Shown here: piece after piece, positions 47,746 through 57,252 of the stretch
How the letters are laid out: each line of letters starts with the position of its first letter
How positions within the stretch are numbered: position 1 is the stretch's first letter
Notes under the pieces: generated by a model
Told to the model about the DNA's origin: nothing
The model's input: the letters and a program-made list of their open reading frames with translations, nothing else
Databases searched by the model: none
Source: VBAS01 sp963773465
Lineage (GTDB): Bacteria; Bacteroidota; Bacteroidia; Chitinophagales; Chitinophagaceae
Assembly (NCBI GenBank): GCA_963773465.1
Contig: CAVZBF010000001.1
Location: 1-64,000, forward strand
Direction: 5' to 3'
DNA length: 64,000 nucleotides
Program-made: the position numbers and the translations under genes

Positions 47746-48040
47746 TGAGCAGGTTCACAAATTTGGTTTTCTAACCACAGAGCCACTGAGTGCGCAGAGA
47801 AACACGGAGATTACTCCGTGTAACCTGGTGTCCCTGTGTCTCCGTGGTTTAATTATAATTTGAAACTGAAACACCACTTGTTTCTAAATTCGCAAAGTTG
47901 CATAAACAACTTGGCGTAAATTTGATGTGGTGAATAGACCCGATAGCTATCGGGTTACTTAAGATGATCCTCCAGAGGCGGACGCAACGGAAGATGAGCA
48001 GAATTACAGAAGTTAGTATCAAAAAACTAAAACATTCTTT
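47746..48040. other. 295-base repeat-filled spacer
   Basis: Contains ACCACAGAGCCACTGAG ... CTCCGTGGTTT-type inverted repeats (about 47774-47852) and the palindrome ACCCGATAGCTATCGGGT (47938-47955), followed by GAGGCGGACGC. No gene seen; the thiolase promoter probably lies at its right end. Confidence 0.5.
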
Positions 48041-49216
48041 ATGCAGGAAGCATATATAGTAGCAGGATATCGCACCGCAGTTGGTAAAGCAAAACGTGGT
48101 GGTTTTCGTTTTTATCGCCCGGATGACCTGGCGGTAGATGTTATAAAGGGTTTGATGGCAAGTGTACCGCAGTTAGAAGCAAAGCGGGTAGATGATGTGA
48201 TCGTTGGCAATGCAGTGCCGGAAGCGGAACAGGGATTGCAATTTGGTCGCATCATTTCAGCAAGAGCATTGGGGATTGATGTGCCGGGAGTGACGGTGAA
48301 CCGGTATTGTGCATCGGGGTTGGAAACAATTGCAATCGCTACTGCAAAGATCAGGATGGGAATGGCAGATTGCATTATTGCAGGTGGTACAGAAAGCATG
48401 AGCCTGGTGCCTACAGCAGGATGGAAAACTGTTCCTGCTTATTCAATTGCTAAAGATGAACCCGATTATTATTTAAGCATGGGATTAACTGCTGAAGCGG
48501 TTGCAAAAGAATATAACATTACCCGCGAAGCACAGGATGAATTTTCTTATAACAGTCATCAGAAAGCAATCAATGCAATTAAGAATGGATATTTTAAGAA
48601 TGGTATTCTGCCAATCACGGTTGAAGAAATTTACCTGGATGAAAAAGGCAAGAAGCAAAAAAGAAATTATACTGTAGATACTGATGAAGGTCCCCGTGCA
48701 GATACATCAATTGAAGCATTGGCAAAATTAAAACCTGCTTTTGCAGCAGATGGTTGTGTTACTGCGGGCAATTCATCACAAACCAGCGATGGCGCTGCAT
48801 TTGTAATAGTGATGGGTGAAAAAATGATGAATGAACTTGGATTAAAACCGATCGGCAGACTGGTTGGTTCGGCAGTTGCAGGTGTGCATCCACGCATTAT
48901 GGGTATTGGTCCTGTAGCAGCTATTCCAAAAGTATTGAAGCAAGCAGGGATGAATCTTTCCCAGGTCGACCTGATAGAACTGAATGAAGCATTTGCTTCA
49001 CAGGCATTAGCGGTAATTCGTGAAGCTGGACTTGATCCTTCCAAAGTAAATATAAATGGCGGGGCCATTGCATTGGGTCATCCTTTAGGCTGTACAGGTT
49101 GTAAACTTACTATTCAGAATCTCCATGATATGAAGCGATTGAATAAGAAATATGGAATGGTGACGGCTTGTGTTGGCGGTGGCCAGGGTATTGCAGGTAT
49201 TATTGAAAATCTTTAA
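48041..49216 (+). CDS. Acetyl-CoA acyltransferase (thiolase, FadA type)
   Basis: Degradative or biosynthetic thiolase of 391 residues, intact. Nucleophile Cys90 in NRYCASGLE; His347 in GGAIALGHPLGCTG; Cys377 in TACVGGGQG. GVHPRIMGIGPVAAIPKVLK and DLIELNEAFASQALA are standard. No other beta-oxidation gene is adjacent; the next gene starts after 136 bases and is unrelated. Confidence 0.93.
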   Translation: MQEAYIVAGYRTAVGKAKRGGFRFYRPDDLAVDVIKGLMASVPQLEAKRVDDVIVGNAVPEAEQGLQFGRIISARALGIDVPGVTVNRYCASGLETIAIATAKIRMGMADCIIAGGTESMSLVPTAGWKTVPAYSIAKDEPDYYLSMGLTAEAVAKEYNITREAQDEFSYNSHQKAINAIKNGYFKNGILPITVEEIYLDEKGKKQKRNYTVDTDEGPRADTSIEALAKLKPAFAADGCVTAGNSSQTSDGAAFVIVMGEKMMNELGLKPIGRLVGSAVAGVHPRIMGIGPVAAIPKVLKQAGMNLSQVDLIELNEAFASQALAVIREAGLDPSKVNINGGAIALGHPLGCTGCKLTIQNLHDMKRLNKKYGMVTACVGGGQGIAGIIENL

Positions 49217-49352
49217 CCCGATTATTAAAGAAATTACCCTGTACTTTTCCTCTTCCCTTTTCAATGAAAAGAAACTACTTTTCATTGAATGTCTCTTAAA
49301 CCATTTTGTAACTTTAGAGTCAACACTGGCACTGCCAACCAAAACCCATGTT

Positions 49353-51023
49353 ATGGATAGAAGAGATTTTCTGACTGCTATGCGGGAAGCTGCCCCGGTC
49401 AAGACTTCAATCACTACTGAGTCTGTCCGAACTTTTTCCGGTCTTACTCCTTATAACGGTCCATGGACATCCAATGAAGTAATTCATCTTTTGAAAAGAA
49501 CCATGTTTGGTTCAACTCCTGATGATATCAATTATTTTTTGGGACTGGGTATGAACCAGGCTGTGGACCAATTGCTCACAATTCCTGCCGCCGCACCGGC
49601 GCCACCGGTAAAAAATTATAACAATACAAATATTCCTGCAACGGATCCCGACTATAATATAGCGATGGGCCAAACATGGGTAACTATTAATACGACGGAT
49701 GCCGATGGACAGAGAAGGAATTCTTTCAAAGCATGGTGGATGGGCCTTATGATAAACCAGCAAAGAAATATAAGAGAAAAGATGACGCTGTTCTGGCATA
49801 ATCATTTTGCAACAGAAACAAATGAGGTGGACAGGGCTATCTGGGTATATAACAATAACGTTCTTTGCCGGCAAAATGCTTTAGGAAATTTTAAGCAATT
49901 GGTACGAGCAGTAACATTGGATGTAGCAATGCTTCGCTACCTGAATGGTTATTTAAATAATGCTGCTGCACCTGATGAAAACTATGCCCGCGAATTGCAG
50001 GAGCTATTCACGCTGGGAAAAGAAAATAATCCTAATTATGCTGAGAGTGATGTAAAGGCTGCAGCACAGGTATTGACAGGATGGAAAATAAACGGCACTA
50101 CAAATACATATTTCTTCAACAGCAATCAGCATGACAGGAATAACAAACAGTTTTCTTCATTTTATAATAATTATGTTCTTACCGGCAGAACCGGCGCTAC
50201 TGCAGGAGACCTTGAACTGGATGACCTGTTAAACATGATCTTTGGAAAGAGCCAGGAAGTTTCAAGATTCATTGTAAAAAAGCTATACCGCTATTTTGTT
50301 TATTATAAAATTGATTCAGCAACAGAAGCAAATGTTATTAATCCGCTTGCGCAATTACTTGTTTCCGGCAATTGGGAAATAAAGCCTGTATTAACTGCAC
50401 TCCTGAAGAGTGAACACTTCTTTGATATAGTGAACCAGGGCTGTTATATAAAATCACCTGTTGATATGGTGGTTTCGGTATGTCGTGAATATGGAATAGT
50501 ATTTCCTAACAGCACCGATTATGTAAATGCTTACAACATGTGGAGCTATATTCAAAGTTTTGCTGCATTACTCCAGCAGAACATCGGCGATCCGCCGGAT
50601 GTAGCAGGATGGAAAGCTTTTTACCAGGCGCCGCAGTTTCATGAAACATGGATCAATGCCGATACTTATCCAAGAAGAAATCTTTTTACTGATACAATGA
50701 TCACTTCCGGTTATACAAGAAGCGGGCAAAAAATTGCTATCGATCCTGTTGCATTTACAAAAAAACTTTCCAATCCTTCCGATCCGAATATTTTAATGAC
50801 TGATGCCTTAAGAATCTTATTCAGGATCGATATTTCCGCAACATCCAAAGCGGCATTAAAAAAACAAATTCTTTTAAGTAACCAGGACCAGGATTATTAC
50901 TGGACAAATGCGTGGACGGCATATATAAGCAGTCCTACGGCCGCCAATTACCAGGTAGTGTACACAAGATTGAGAGATCTGTATAAATATTTAATGGACC
51001 TGGCAGAATATCAATTGTGTTAA
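49353..51023 (+). CDS. DUF1800 family protein
   Basis: 556 residues from ATG 49353 (MDRRDFLTAMREAAPVKTS); the frame is open upstream to 49170 but the Arg-Arg start fits the family. Landmarks: HLLKRTMFGSTPDDINYF, MTLFWHNHFAT, ALGNFKQLVRAVTLDVAML, NENYARELQELFTLG-like PDENYARELQELFTLGKEN, and PPDVAGWKAFYQAPQF. No clear hydrophobic signal follows the RR. Forms a conserved pair with the DUF1501 gene 92 bases later. Confidence 0.9.
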   Translation: MDRRDFLTAMREAAPVKTSITTESVRTFSGLTPYNGPWTSNEVIHLLKRTMFGSTPDDINYFLGLGMNQAVDQLLTIPAAAPAPPVKNYNNTNIPATDPDYNIAMGQTWVTINTTDADGQRRNSFKAWWMGLMINQQRNIREKMTLFWHNHFATETNEVDRAIWVYNNNVLCRQNALGNFKQLVRAVTLDVAMLRYLNGYLNNAAAPDENYARELQELFTLGKENNPNYAESDVKAAAQVLTGWKINGTTNTYFFNSNQHDRNNKQFSSFYNNYVLTGRTGATAGDLELDDLLNMIFGKSQEVSRFIVKKLYRYFVYYKIDSATEANVINPLAQLLVSGNWEIKPVLTALLKSEHFFDIVNQGCYIKSPVDMVVSVCREYGIVFPNSTDYVNAYNMWSYIQSFAALLQQNIGDPPDVAGWKAFYQAPQFHETWINADTYPRRNLFTDTMITSGYTRSGQKIAIDPVAFTKKLSNPSDPNILMTDALRILFRIDISATSKAALKKQILLSNQDQDYYWTNAWTAYISSPTAANYQVVYTRLRDLYKYLMDLAEYQLC

Positions 51024-51114
51024 GCCCCCAATCCGCCGTGGCGGAGAATATAGGGAAGAGTAAAATTAAATTAACATGATTTCGAAATAGAGTAATGAAT
51101 CAAATTTTTTCAAA

Positions 51115-52692
51115 ATGAAACGCAGAGATTTTTTAAAATATACAGTTCCGCCGGCTGCTGCTACGGCAATGTTGGGAAATATTCCTGTTCGTGCAATTGG
51201 AATGGAATCGCCATTGATCCGTGCATTAATGGAAAGCCCCGATGATACGGATCATGTGCTTGTACTTGTGCAAATGAATGGCGGTAATGATGGATTGAAT
51301 ATGGTGATACCGATCGATAATTATTCAAGCTACCAGGCTGCAAGAAGTAATGTAGCGATTCCGCAAAACCGGATACTATCATTAACAGGAAATTCAAAAG
51401 CCGGTTTACATCCTTCAATGACAGGTATCCGAACTCTTTTTAACGAAGGAAAAGCTGCAATCGTTCAGGCTGTAGGTTATCCCAATCCCGATTTTTCACA
51501 TTTCCGTGCAACAGATATTTGGATGAGTGCATCCGATTCAAACCAATATGTAAATAGTGGTTGGGCCGGCCGTTATCTTGATGATCAATACCCGGGATTT
51601 CCGAATGGGTATCCTAATAGTTCAATGACCGATCCATTGGGAATACAAATAGGTTCGGTTACTTCACTCACATTCCAGGGACCGCAGGTAAGCATGGGTA
51701 TGAGTATTTCTGATCCTGTAAATTTTTACAATCTCATTAATGGCATACAGGATCCGGCGCCAAATTCACCCGCAGGTTTTGAACTTACTTATATAAGAAC
51801 CGTAGCGAGACAAACACAACAATATGCTGATGTAATAAAAACCGCTGCACAGAAAGTTACTTCGCAATCAACTTATCCAACAAACAATCCTTTGGCTGAT
51901 CAGTTAAAAATCGTTGCCCGTTTGGTCAAGGGAGGATTGAGAACAAGAGTGTATATGGTTAGCATTGGCGGGTTTGATACACATTCCACACAGGTAAATC
52001 AAACAGATACGACAACCGGTGCCCACGCCACTTTACTCCAAAGAGTTTCCGATGCGGTTAAAGCATTTATGGATGATCTGAAATTCCTTGGTGTTCAGAA
52101 AAGAGTTTATGGAATGACATTTTCAGAATTTGGCAGAAGGATAAAATCAAATTCAAGTTTGGGTACTGATCACGGCGCTGCTGCGCCTGTAATTTTATTC
52201 GGTGAATATGTTGCCGGTGGAATATTGGGAAATAATCCTGCATTACCGGCAAATGCCAATGTGAATGATAATGTGCCGATGCAATATGATTTCAGAAGTG
52301 TGTATGCATCTATTTTGTCAAACTGGTTCTGCGTTGATAATACAACTTTGCAAACAGTGATGCTTAAGAATTTTCAAAGCCTTCCGATAGTAAAAACGAA
52401 TTCCTGCAATTCAACAATACCGGACCTTACCGATATATTGCTCATTAAAAATTATCCAAATCCGTTTACTGGTTCAACCACCATAACTTTCAAAACAGAG
52501 GGCGGGCACACTTCTATAATGATCATTGATACATTAGGAAGAATGATCGCTACAATTGTTGACCAGGAATACACAGGGCCGGGACAATATTCCGTCACTT
52601 TCAATGCCGAAAAACTTGCGGCGGGAGTGTATTATGCAAGATTGCAAAATGGAACTGTACAACAGGTACGATCAATGCTGAAAGTGAAATAA
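51115..52692 (+). CDS. DUF1501 family protein with T9SS type A sorting domain
   Basis: 525 residues. Tat-like start MKRRDFLKYTVPPAAATAML. DUF1501 (sulfatase-like) body: VLVLVQMNGGNDGLNMVIP, LHPSMTGIRTLFNEGK, DFSHFRATDIWMSA, VSIGGFDTHSTQVNQT, FSEFGRRIKSNSSLGTDHG. The C-terminus from LLIKNYPNPFTGSTTITF to QQVRSMLKVK is a Por secretion tail, so the protein is sent to the surface by type IX secretion. The combination of RR signal and T9SS tail suggests Tat export across the inner membrane first; two tatA genes are in the window. Confidence 0.92.
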   Translation: MKRRDFLKYTVPPAAATAMLGNIPVRAIGMESPLIRALMESPDDTDHVLVLVQMNGGNDGLNMVIPIDNYSSYQAARSNVAIPQNRILSLTGNSKAGLHPSMTGIRTLFNEGKAAIVQAVGYPNPDFSHFRATDIWMSASDSNQYVNSGWAGRYLDDQYPGFPNGYPNSSMTDPLGIQIGSVTSLTFQGPQVSMGMSISDPVNFYNLINGIQDPAPNSPAGFELTYIRTVARQTQQYADVIKTAAQKVTSQSTYPTNNPLADQLKIVARLVKGGLRTRVYMVSIGGFDTHSTQVNQTDTTTGAHATLLQRVSDAVKAFMDDLKFLGVQKRVYGMTFSEFGRRIKSNSSLGTDHGAAAPVILFGEYVAGGILGNNPALPANANVNDNVPMQYDFRSVYASILSNWFCVDNTTLQTVMLKNFQSLPIVKTNSCNSTIPDLTDILLIKNYPNPFTGSTTITFKTEGGHTSIMIIDTLGRMIATIVDQEYTGPGQYSVTFNAEKLAAGVYYARLQNGTVQQVRSMLKVK

Positions 52693-52988
52693 GAATTTTT
52701 ACAAAAAATTTTAGAGAGGTTCTTTCAAAAGTAATAAGGAGCACGAAGGACACTAAGTAGACGCAACGGACACAAAGAAGTTTGCATAACTCATAGCCCA
52801 CGGTTTAAACCGTGGGCTATGAGTTGAAGAGTTTCCATTTAGCATCAGCACTTTGTGTTCTTCGTGGTTTCTTTGTGTTCGTTGTGATCCCTGCTTCATC
52901 AACTTTTGAGGCATCCTCTTTTTGGCGCATTCAAGGAATATTTTAAGAACGGTCCGGTTGCAAGTGCATTAAGCCATAAATTTGCAAC
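52693..52988. other. 296-base spacer with nested inverted repeats
   Basis: Holds the 38 bp palindrome at 52788-52825, flanked by an outer pair of inverted low-complexity sequences (CACGAAGGACACTAAG-like at 52743 and CTTTGTGTTCTTCGTGGTTT at 52852). The whole could fold into one long cruciform or terminator-like structure. No gene seen. Confidence 0.55.
52788..52825. repeat. Perfect 38 bp palindrome
   Basis: Half-site AACTCATAGCCCACGGTTT (52788-52806) followed at once by its exact reverse complement. There is no spacer, so it can extrude as a cruciform. It resembles REP-like palindromes that accompany REP-associated transposases, but none is in this window. Confidence 0.9.
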
Positions 52989-53336
52989 GTGCTTTTCAAA
53001 AGCAATCATATTAAGAAGGCGTTTTCGGCAATATTACTTGGAATGTTGTTGCTTATTCACAGCGTCAAACTACTTCACACACATTCTTCCAGCCAGATCC
53101 TTTCAAACAAAGCATGTAAGAATAATATCCCTGGCAAAGACCACGAAATCACTAAAACCTCTTCTGATTGCAGCATCTGCAGCTATCAACTTACTAAAGA
53201 TGCCGATGACTTTATTTATCCTGGTACTATTGACAGTACCCCGGAACAAAACATATATAACACACGATTGATCCCATTTCATAAACTCTCTCTTCCTTCA
53301 GCTTTTGAAAACCGCGGGCCTCCATTCATCGTCTAG
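52989..53336 (+). CDS. Small membrane-anchored Cys/His protein
   Basis: 115 residues. One N-terminal hydrophobic helix (FSAILLGMLLLIHSVKLLH) ending in HTHS, then CSICSYQLTKDADDF. The layout (helix, His pair, C-x2-C) is that of small proteins placed before metal-related TonB receptors, so a heavy-metal role is possible but unproven. It lies 98 bases before the receptor gene on the same strand. Confidence 0.55.
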   Translation: MLFKSNHIKKAFSAILLGMLLLIHSVKLLHTHSSSQILSNKACKNNIPGKDHEITKTSSDCSICSYQLTKDADDFIYPGTIDSTPEQNIYNTRLIPFHKLSLPSAFENRGPPFIV

Positions 53337-53433
53337 TCGTTCATATCAAATTATTCTTTTGATCAGGATAACAACCCTGTTATCCGCGGATTTATTAATT
53401 AAAGATTGTTCATTCATTTTTAATAACAGAAAC

Positions 53434-55881
53434 ATGTTGAAGCCGGTTTTATATATCGCCCTTGTTTGTCTTTTATCGTCAAAGAGTTTTGCACAGGTAA
53501 AGATCCTGGCAAATGAAGAAAAGAAAACAGTTTTGATAAATACACAGTTGACCTTTACAGGAAAAATCACTGATGCAAAAACAGGTGAGCCCTTACCTGG
53601 CGCCAGCATTTTTTTTCCGGATCTAAAACTTGGTGTTTATGCAGATAATTCAGGAAGGTTTCAATTTGCGGTTGTTTCGGCCGGTCATCACCTGGTAGAA
53701 GTTTCTCATATCGGTTATACAAGCATCATCGAGCATATTGATATTGATAAAAACACGGAAAAAGATTTTGCATTGCAACCATCTGTTTTAGAAAACCAGG
53801 GAGTGATCGTGACTGGTGTTTCCAACGCCACAAACATTCGGAAGTCGCCCGTACCTGTTACTGCGATCCGCCATGCGGAGTTGCTGCAATCTTCTTCCAC
53901 CAACATTATTGATTTGTTGTCGAAGAAACCGGGTGTTTCGCAATTGGGAACCGGGCCGGGTATCTCAAAACCTGTGATTCGTGGATTGGGATATAACCGT
54001 GTGCTTGTAGTAAATGAAGGTGTGCGGCAGGAAGGACAGCAATGGGGCGATGAGCATGGAATTGAAATTGACGAGCTAAGTGTAAGCAGGGCTGAAATTT
54101 TAAAAGGGCCCGCATCATTAATGTATGGCAGCGATGCACTGGCCGGTGTTATCAATCTTATTACGAATGTTCCGGTGAGTGAAGGAACCATTAAAGGAAA
54201 TATTCTTACAAACTTTCAATCGAACAATGATCTGTTTGCGTTGCACACAAATATTGCAGGTAATAAAAAAGGAATTAACTGGAATTTGTATGGCACATTA
54301 AAATCGGCCGGCAATTATGAAAACCGTTATGATGGCAAAGTGCCCGGTTCGTCTTTTAACGAAAAAAATGCAGGTGGTTATATTGGTGTAAATAAAAAAT
54401 GGGGATACAGCCATCTTATCTTCAGTACTTTCAATCAGACGGTGGGCCTTGTGGAAGGTGACAGGGATGATGCAACCGGCAGATTTATTCTTTATGCAGG
54501 CACTCCACTCGAGCGGATTGCTACCAATGAGGAGCTGAACGAAAGAACGCCGTTGATCCCCCGCCAGCGTATCAAACATCATAAGATTGTTAGCGACAAT
54601 AATTTTAGTCTCGGTAAAAGCAGGGTAAAACTGAATGCAGGTTATCAAATCAACCAGCGAAAAGAATTTGCCAACCCTGAAGATGAGAATGAAGCCGGAT
54701 TATTTTTTGATATGAAAACGCTTACCTATAATGCGCAGTTTGTTTTACCGGAAGTAAAAGAATGGCATATTACAATTGGCGCCAGTGGCATGTTCCAGTC
54801 AAGCAACAACAAAGCTGAAGAAGTATTGATACCTGAATATAATTTGTTTGATATAGGAGGGTTCGTTTATGTACAACGATTTTTCAAAAAACTTACGTTG
54901 AGTGGCGGCGCCCGGTATGATCATCGTACTGTTGATTCAAAAGAATTTTTTGAGGGCGCTGATTTAAAGTTTGCAGCTTTTAATAAATCATTCTCTAATT
55001 TTTCAGGGAGCGCTGGTGTTAGTTATGAACCTGCAGATTTTCTTACGCTGAAAGCCAATTTAGCCCGTGGCTTCCGTGCACCTAATATTGCGGAGTTAGG
55101 ATCAAATGGCGTTCATGAAGGAACCTTCCGGTATGAATATGGAAATAATAACCTGGAGTCAGAAACCAGCCTGCAATTTGATGGCGGTGTAGAGGTGAAT
55201 TATGAGCATTTCAATTTAGGAATTGCCGGTTTTTATAACAGGATGAACAATTTTATTTTTTATCGCAAGCTTGAATCAGTATCCGGAGGCGATTCATTGG
55301 TAAATGTAAATGGTGATGATATACCGGCATTTCAATTTCATCAAAACGATGCAAAATTATCTGGTCTTGAAGTGAGTCTTGATATTCATCCGCATCCTTT
55401 GGATTGGCTGCATTTTGAAAATTCTGTTTCATTTGTAAGAGGAAGGTTTGATGAAAAGGTAGGAGGCACGGATAATCTTCCTTTGATCCCTGCAACAAAA
55501 TTATCAAGCGAGTTGGGAACAAATTTTAAAAAAGCTGGTAAGGGCTTCCGAAATTTTTATCTCAAAGCAGAAATGGAAAGGTACTTTAAGCAGGACAAAC
55601 CATTCTTTGCTTACCATACGGAAACTGCAACTCCGGGTTATACATTATTGAATGCAGGTATCGGTACAGATATTATTAATAAAAAAGAAAAAGCAATTTT
55701 CAGTATTCATTTTGCCGGTATCAATTTAACGGATGCTGCTTACCAGAATCATTTAAGCAGGTTAAAATATGCGGGGGAAAATATGGTGACCGGGAGGATG
55801 GGAGTGTTTAATATGGGAAGAAATTTTTCTTTGAAGATCAATATCCCGCTTGAGTTTGCTGAAAAGAAAATTGATAAGTAA
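53434..55881 (+). CDS. TonB-dependent receptor (metal/siderophore type)
   Basis: 815 residues from ATG 53434 (MLKPVLYIALVCLLSSKSFAQ). CarboxypepD_reg-like domain 35-125 (FTGKITDAKTGEPLPGASIFF), TonB box-like linker, plug with NIIDLLSKKPGVSQLG, GISKPVIRGLGYNRVLVVNEG, RQEGQQWGDEHGIEI, AEILKGPASLMYGSDALAGVINLI. The plug is of the FecA/colicin receptor kind, rich in His and acidic residues. LARGFRAPNIAELGSNGVHE is a typical barrel segment and the C-terminus is GRNFSLKINIPLEF. The Cys/His gene before it suggests metal uptake. Intact. Confidence 0.9.
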   Translation: MLKPVLYIALVCLLSSKSFAQVKILANEEKKTVLINTQLTFTGKITDAKTGEPLPGASIFFPDLKLGVYADNSGRFQFAVVSAGHHLVEVSHIGYTSIIEHIDIDKNTEKDFALQPSVLENQGVIVTGVSNATNIRKSPVPVTAIRHAELLQSSSTNIIDLLSKKPGVSQLGTGPGISKPVIRGLGYNRVLVVNEGVRQEGQQWGDEHGIEIDELSVSRAEILKGPASLMYGSDALAGVINLITNVPVSEGTIKGNILTNFQSNNDLFALHTNIAGNKKGINWNLYGTLKSAGNYENRYDGKVPGSSFNEKNAGGYIGVNKKWGYSHLIFSTFNQTVGLVEGDRDDATGRFILYAGTPLERIATNEELNERTPLIPRQRIKHHKIVSDNNFSLGKSRVKLNAGYQINQRKEFANPEDENEAGLFFDMKTLTYNAQFVLPEVKEWHITIGASGMFQSSNNKAEEVLIPEYNLFDIGGFVYVQRFFKKLTLSGGARYDHRTVDSKEFFEGADLKFAAFNKSFSNFSGSAGVSYEPADFLTLKANLARGFRAPNIAELGSNGVHEGTFRYEYGNNNLESETSLQFDGGVEVNYEHFNLGIAGFYNRMNNFIFYRKLESVSGGDSLVNVNGDDIPAFQFHQNDAKLSGLEVSLDIHPHPLDWLHFENSVSFVRGRFDEKVGGTDNLPLIPATKLSSELGTNFKKAGKGFRNFYLKAEMERYFKQDKPFFAYHTETATPGYTLLNAGIGTDIINKKEKAIFSIHFAGINLTDAAYQNHLSRLKYAGENMVTGRMGVFNMGRNFSLKINIPLEFAEKKIDK

Positions 55882-56288
55882 AGCCTTGCCAGTTACCTTT
55901 TTTGAAAAAGGTAATAAGGTTGTTTATCTATATTCGCTGTTTGTTACTAAGGTTAATACAATCGTCACATTAAATCTTATTACCTTAGTAAGATTGTATT
56001 CTATCACGGTAAGTTGTTACAAAGGTTTAAATCCTCATTCCTAAACCTTATTACCTTAGGATTTAATATTTAGCGAGAGAATTTTTGCATTTAATTGCTC
56101 AGTAGTGCGCAGCACCCTGATGTGTGCGACCCTTCGATGAACTTCCCGATATAATCGGGACGGACGTAATTGCTGATAAGCGAAGAGAATGATGAACGGA
56201 GCGTCGCAACAAAAGCTTAATAGCAGCACTAAAGCCGGCATCATAAATATTTTTATCCTGTTTAGCGAAAGCTGTAATACTTTTATAC
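55882..56288. other. 407-base repeat-rich spacer
   Basis: First part: hairpin TTACCTTTTT-TG-AAAAAGGTAA (55893-55914) and a 14-base inverted pair AAGGTAATAAGGTT (55908-55921) / AACCTTATTACCTT (56044-56057), with two inner palindromes built from the same TTATTACCTTA word. Second part: dispersed element copy C (56121-56230). No gene. Confidence 0.6.
56121..56230. repeat. Dispersed element with TGCGAC / GTCGCA ends (copy C)
   Basis: GTGTGCGACCCTTCG at the left, the TCCCGAT-ATA-ATCGGGA palindrome (56144-56160) inside, GCGAAGAGAA, and GAACGGAGCGTCGCAACAAAAG then AATAGCAGCACT at the right. It shares ends, inner palindrome and GCGAAGAGAA with copy A and the right flank with copy B. It ends about 58 bases before the DUF2721 start. 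Confidence 0.65.
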
Positions 56289-56735
56289 ATGGAACTTACT
56301 TTCAATACGCCGGCTTTATTATTTCCTGCGATCAGTTTATTGTTGCTGGCATATACCAATCGTTTTCTTGCATTAGCCAACCTCGTAAGACGTTTGCACG
56401 ATGAGTATAAAAGAGGAGAGAAAAGCCCGGCATTGATCTACCAGATAAAAAGTTTACGGCGAAGATTGAATTTAGTGCGGTACATGCAGGGACTTGGCGT
56501 TTTCAGCTTCGTTTGTTGTGTGGCAACGATGTACTGCGTTTACAATACATGGCCATTGATGGCTGAATTTATTTTCGCAGTGAGTTTGCTTAGCTTGCTG
56601 GCTTCTTTGATCATTTCATTAATTGAAATAACACAAAGCACCAAAGCGATAGAAGTGGAGCTAAGTGATATCGAAGAGTTAGAAAAATCAAATTTCTTTA
56701 CTGATCTTTGGAAAGGAAAAGAAGAAAAAAAATAA
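56289..56735 (+). CDS. DUF2721 family membrane protein
   Basis: 148 residues with three hydrophobic helices: LLFPAISLLLLAYTNRFLAL, FSFVCCVATMYCVYN, FAVSLLSLLASLIISLIE. The RFLALANLVRRLHDEYKRG segment after the first helix is the DUF2721 hallmark, and the Glu-rich end (STKAIEVELSDIEELEKS) is typical. Function unknown. The stop is one base before the ATG of the lipoprotein gene. Confidence 0.85.
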   Translation: MELTFNTPALLFPAISLLLLAYTNRFLALANLVRRLHDEYKRGEKSPALIYQIKSLRRRLNLVRYMQGLGVFSFVCCVATMYCVYNTWPLMAEFIFAVSLLSLLASLIISLIEITQSTKAIEVELSDIEELEKSNFFTDLWKGKEEKK

Positions 56736-56736
56736 A

Positions 56737-57162
56737 ATGAGGAAATATTTTTATTGCATTGTTATTGTTTTTGCGACTGTAGTAATTGCCGCTTGTTCGA
56801 AAGTAGGCGCAGGGGAAGAAGATCTCGATGTGATCGATCAAAGCGATAATACATTTCCCGTAATAAATGCTGCAAAGCCAACAGCCAACCAGGTATACAG
56901 GAGTGGTGATTCAATAATAGTGGAAGGAGTTGCCACAGATGAAAAGAAAATGTATAAAGGGAGAGTGCAGATAAAAAACGATGCAAACGGTTTGATGGTT
57001 GCTGAGAATTATTATGAAACGCATTTCCTGCAGGCCATCAATTTCAGGTTAGCATACAAGGCCATTGTTACTGCATCTACCGATTTTAGTGTGCTGGTTG
57101 AATTCCAGGATCATGGAATGAATACCGTTACGGCGACAATAAAAGTGAAAGTAGATCCTTAG
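56737..57162 (+). CDS. DUF4625-like lipoprotein
   Basis: 141 residues. Signal with lipobox VIAACSK. The mature protein is a short Ig-like beta domain: PVINAAKPTANQVYRSGDSIIVEGVATDEKKMYKG, then VLVEFQDHGMNTVTATIKV at the end, matching DUF4625 proteins of Bacteroidota. Probably anchored in the outer membrane. Operon with the DUF2721 gene. Confidence 0.72.
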   Translation: MRKYFYCIVIVFATVVIAACSKVGAGEEDLDVIDQSDNTFPVINAAKPTANQVYRSGDSIIVEGVATDEKKMYKGRVQIKNDANGLMVAENYYETHFLQAINFRLAYKAIVTASTDFSVLVEFQDHGMNTVTATIKVKVDP

Positions 57163-57252
57163 ACTGTCAATGGTGAATGGTCAATAGTGAAATGAAGCGC
57201 CTGACATTATTGACCATTCACCTCCCGATAGCTATCGGGACACCATTCACGA

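Noticed and set aside
53305..53433. Longer start for the TonB receptor at 53305
   Set aside because: The signal peptide begins at the ATG at 53434; the extension overlaps the upstream Cys/His gene.
55893..55914. Intrinsic terminator of the second TonB receptor
   Set aside because: The stem is strong but two-base looped and not followed by a T run.
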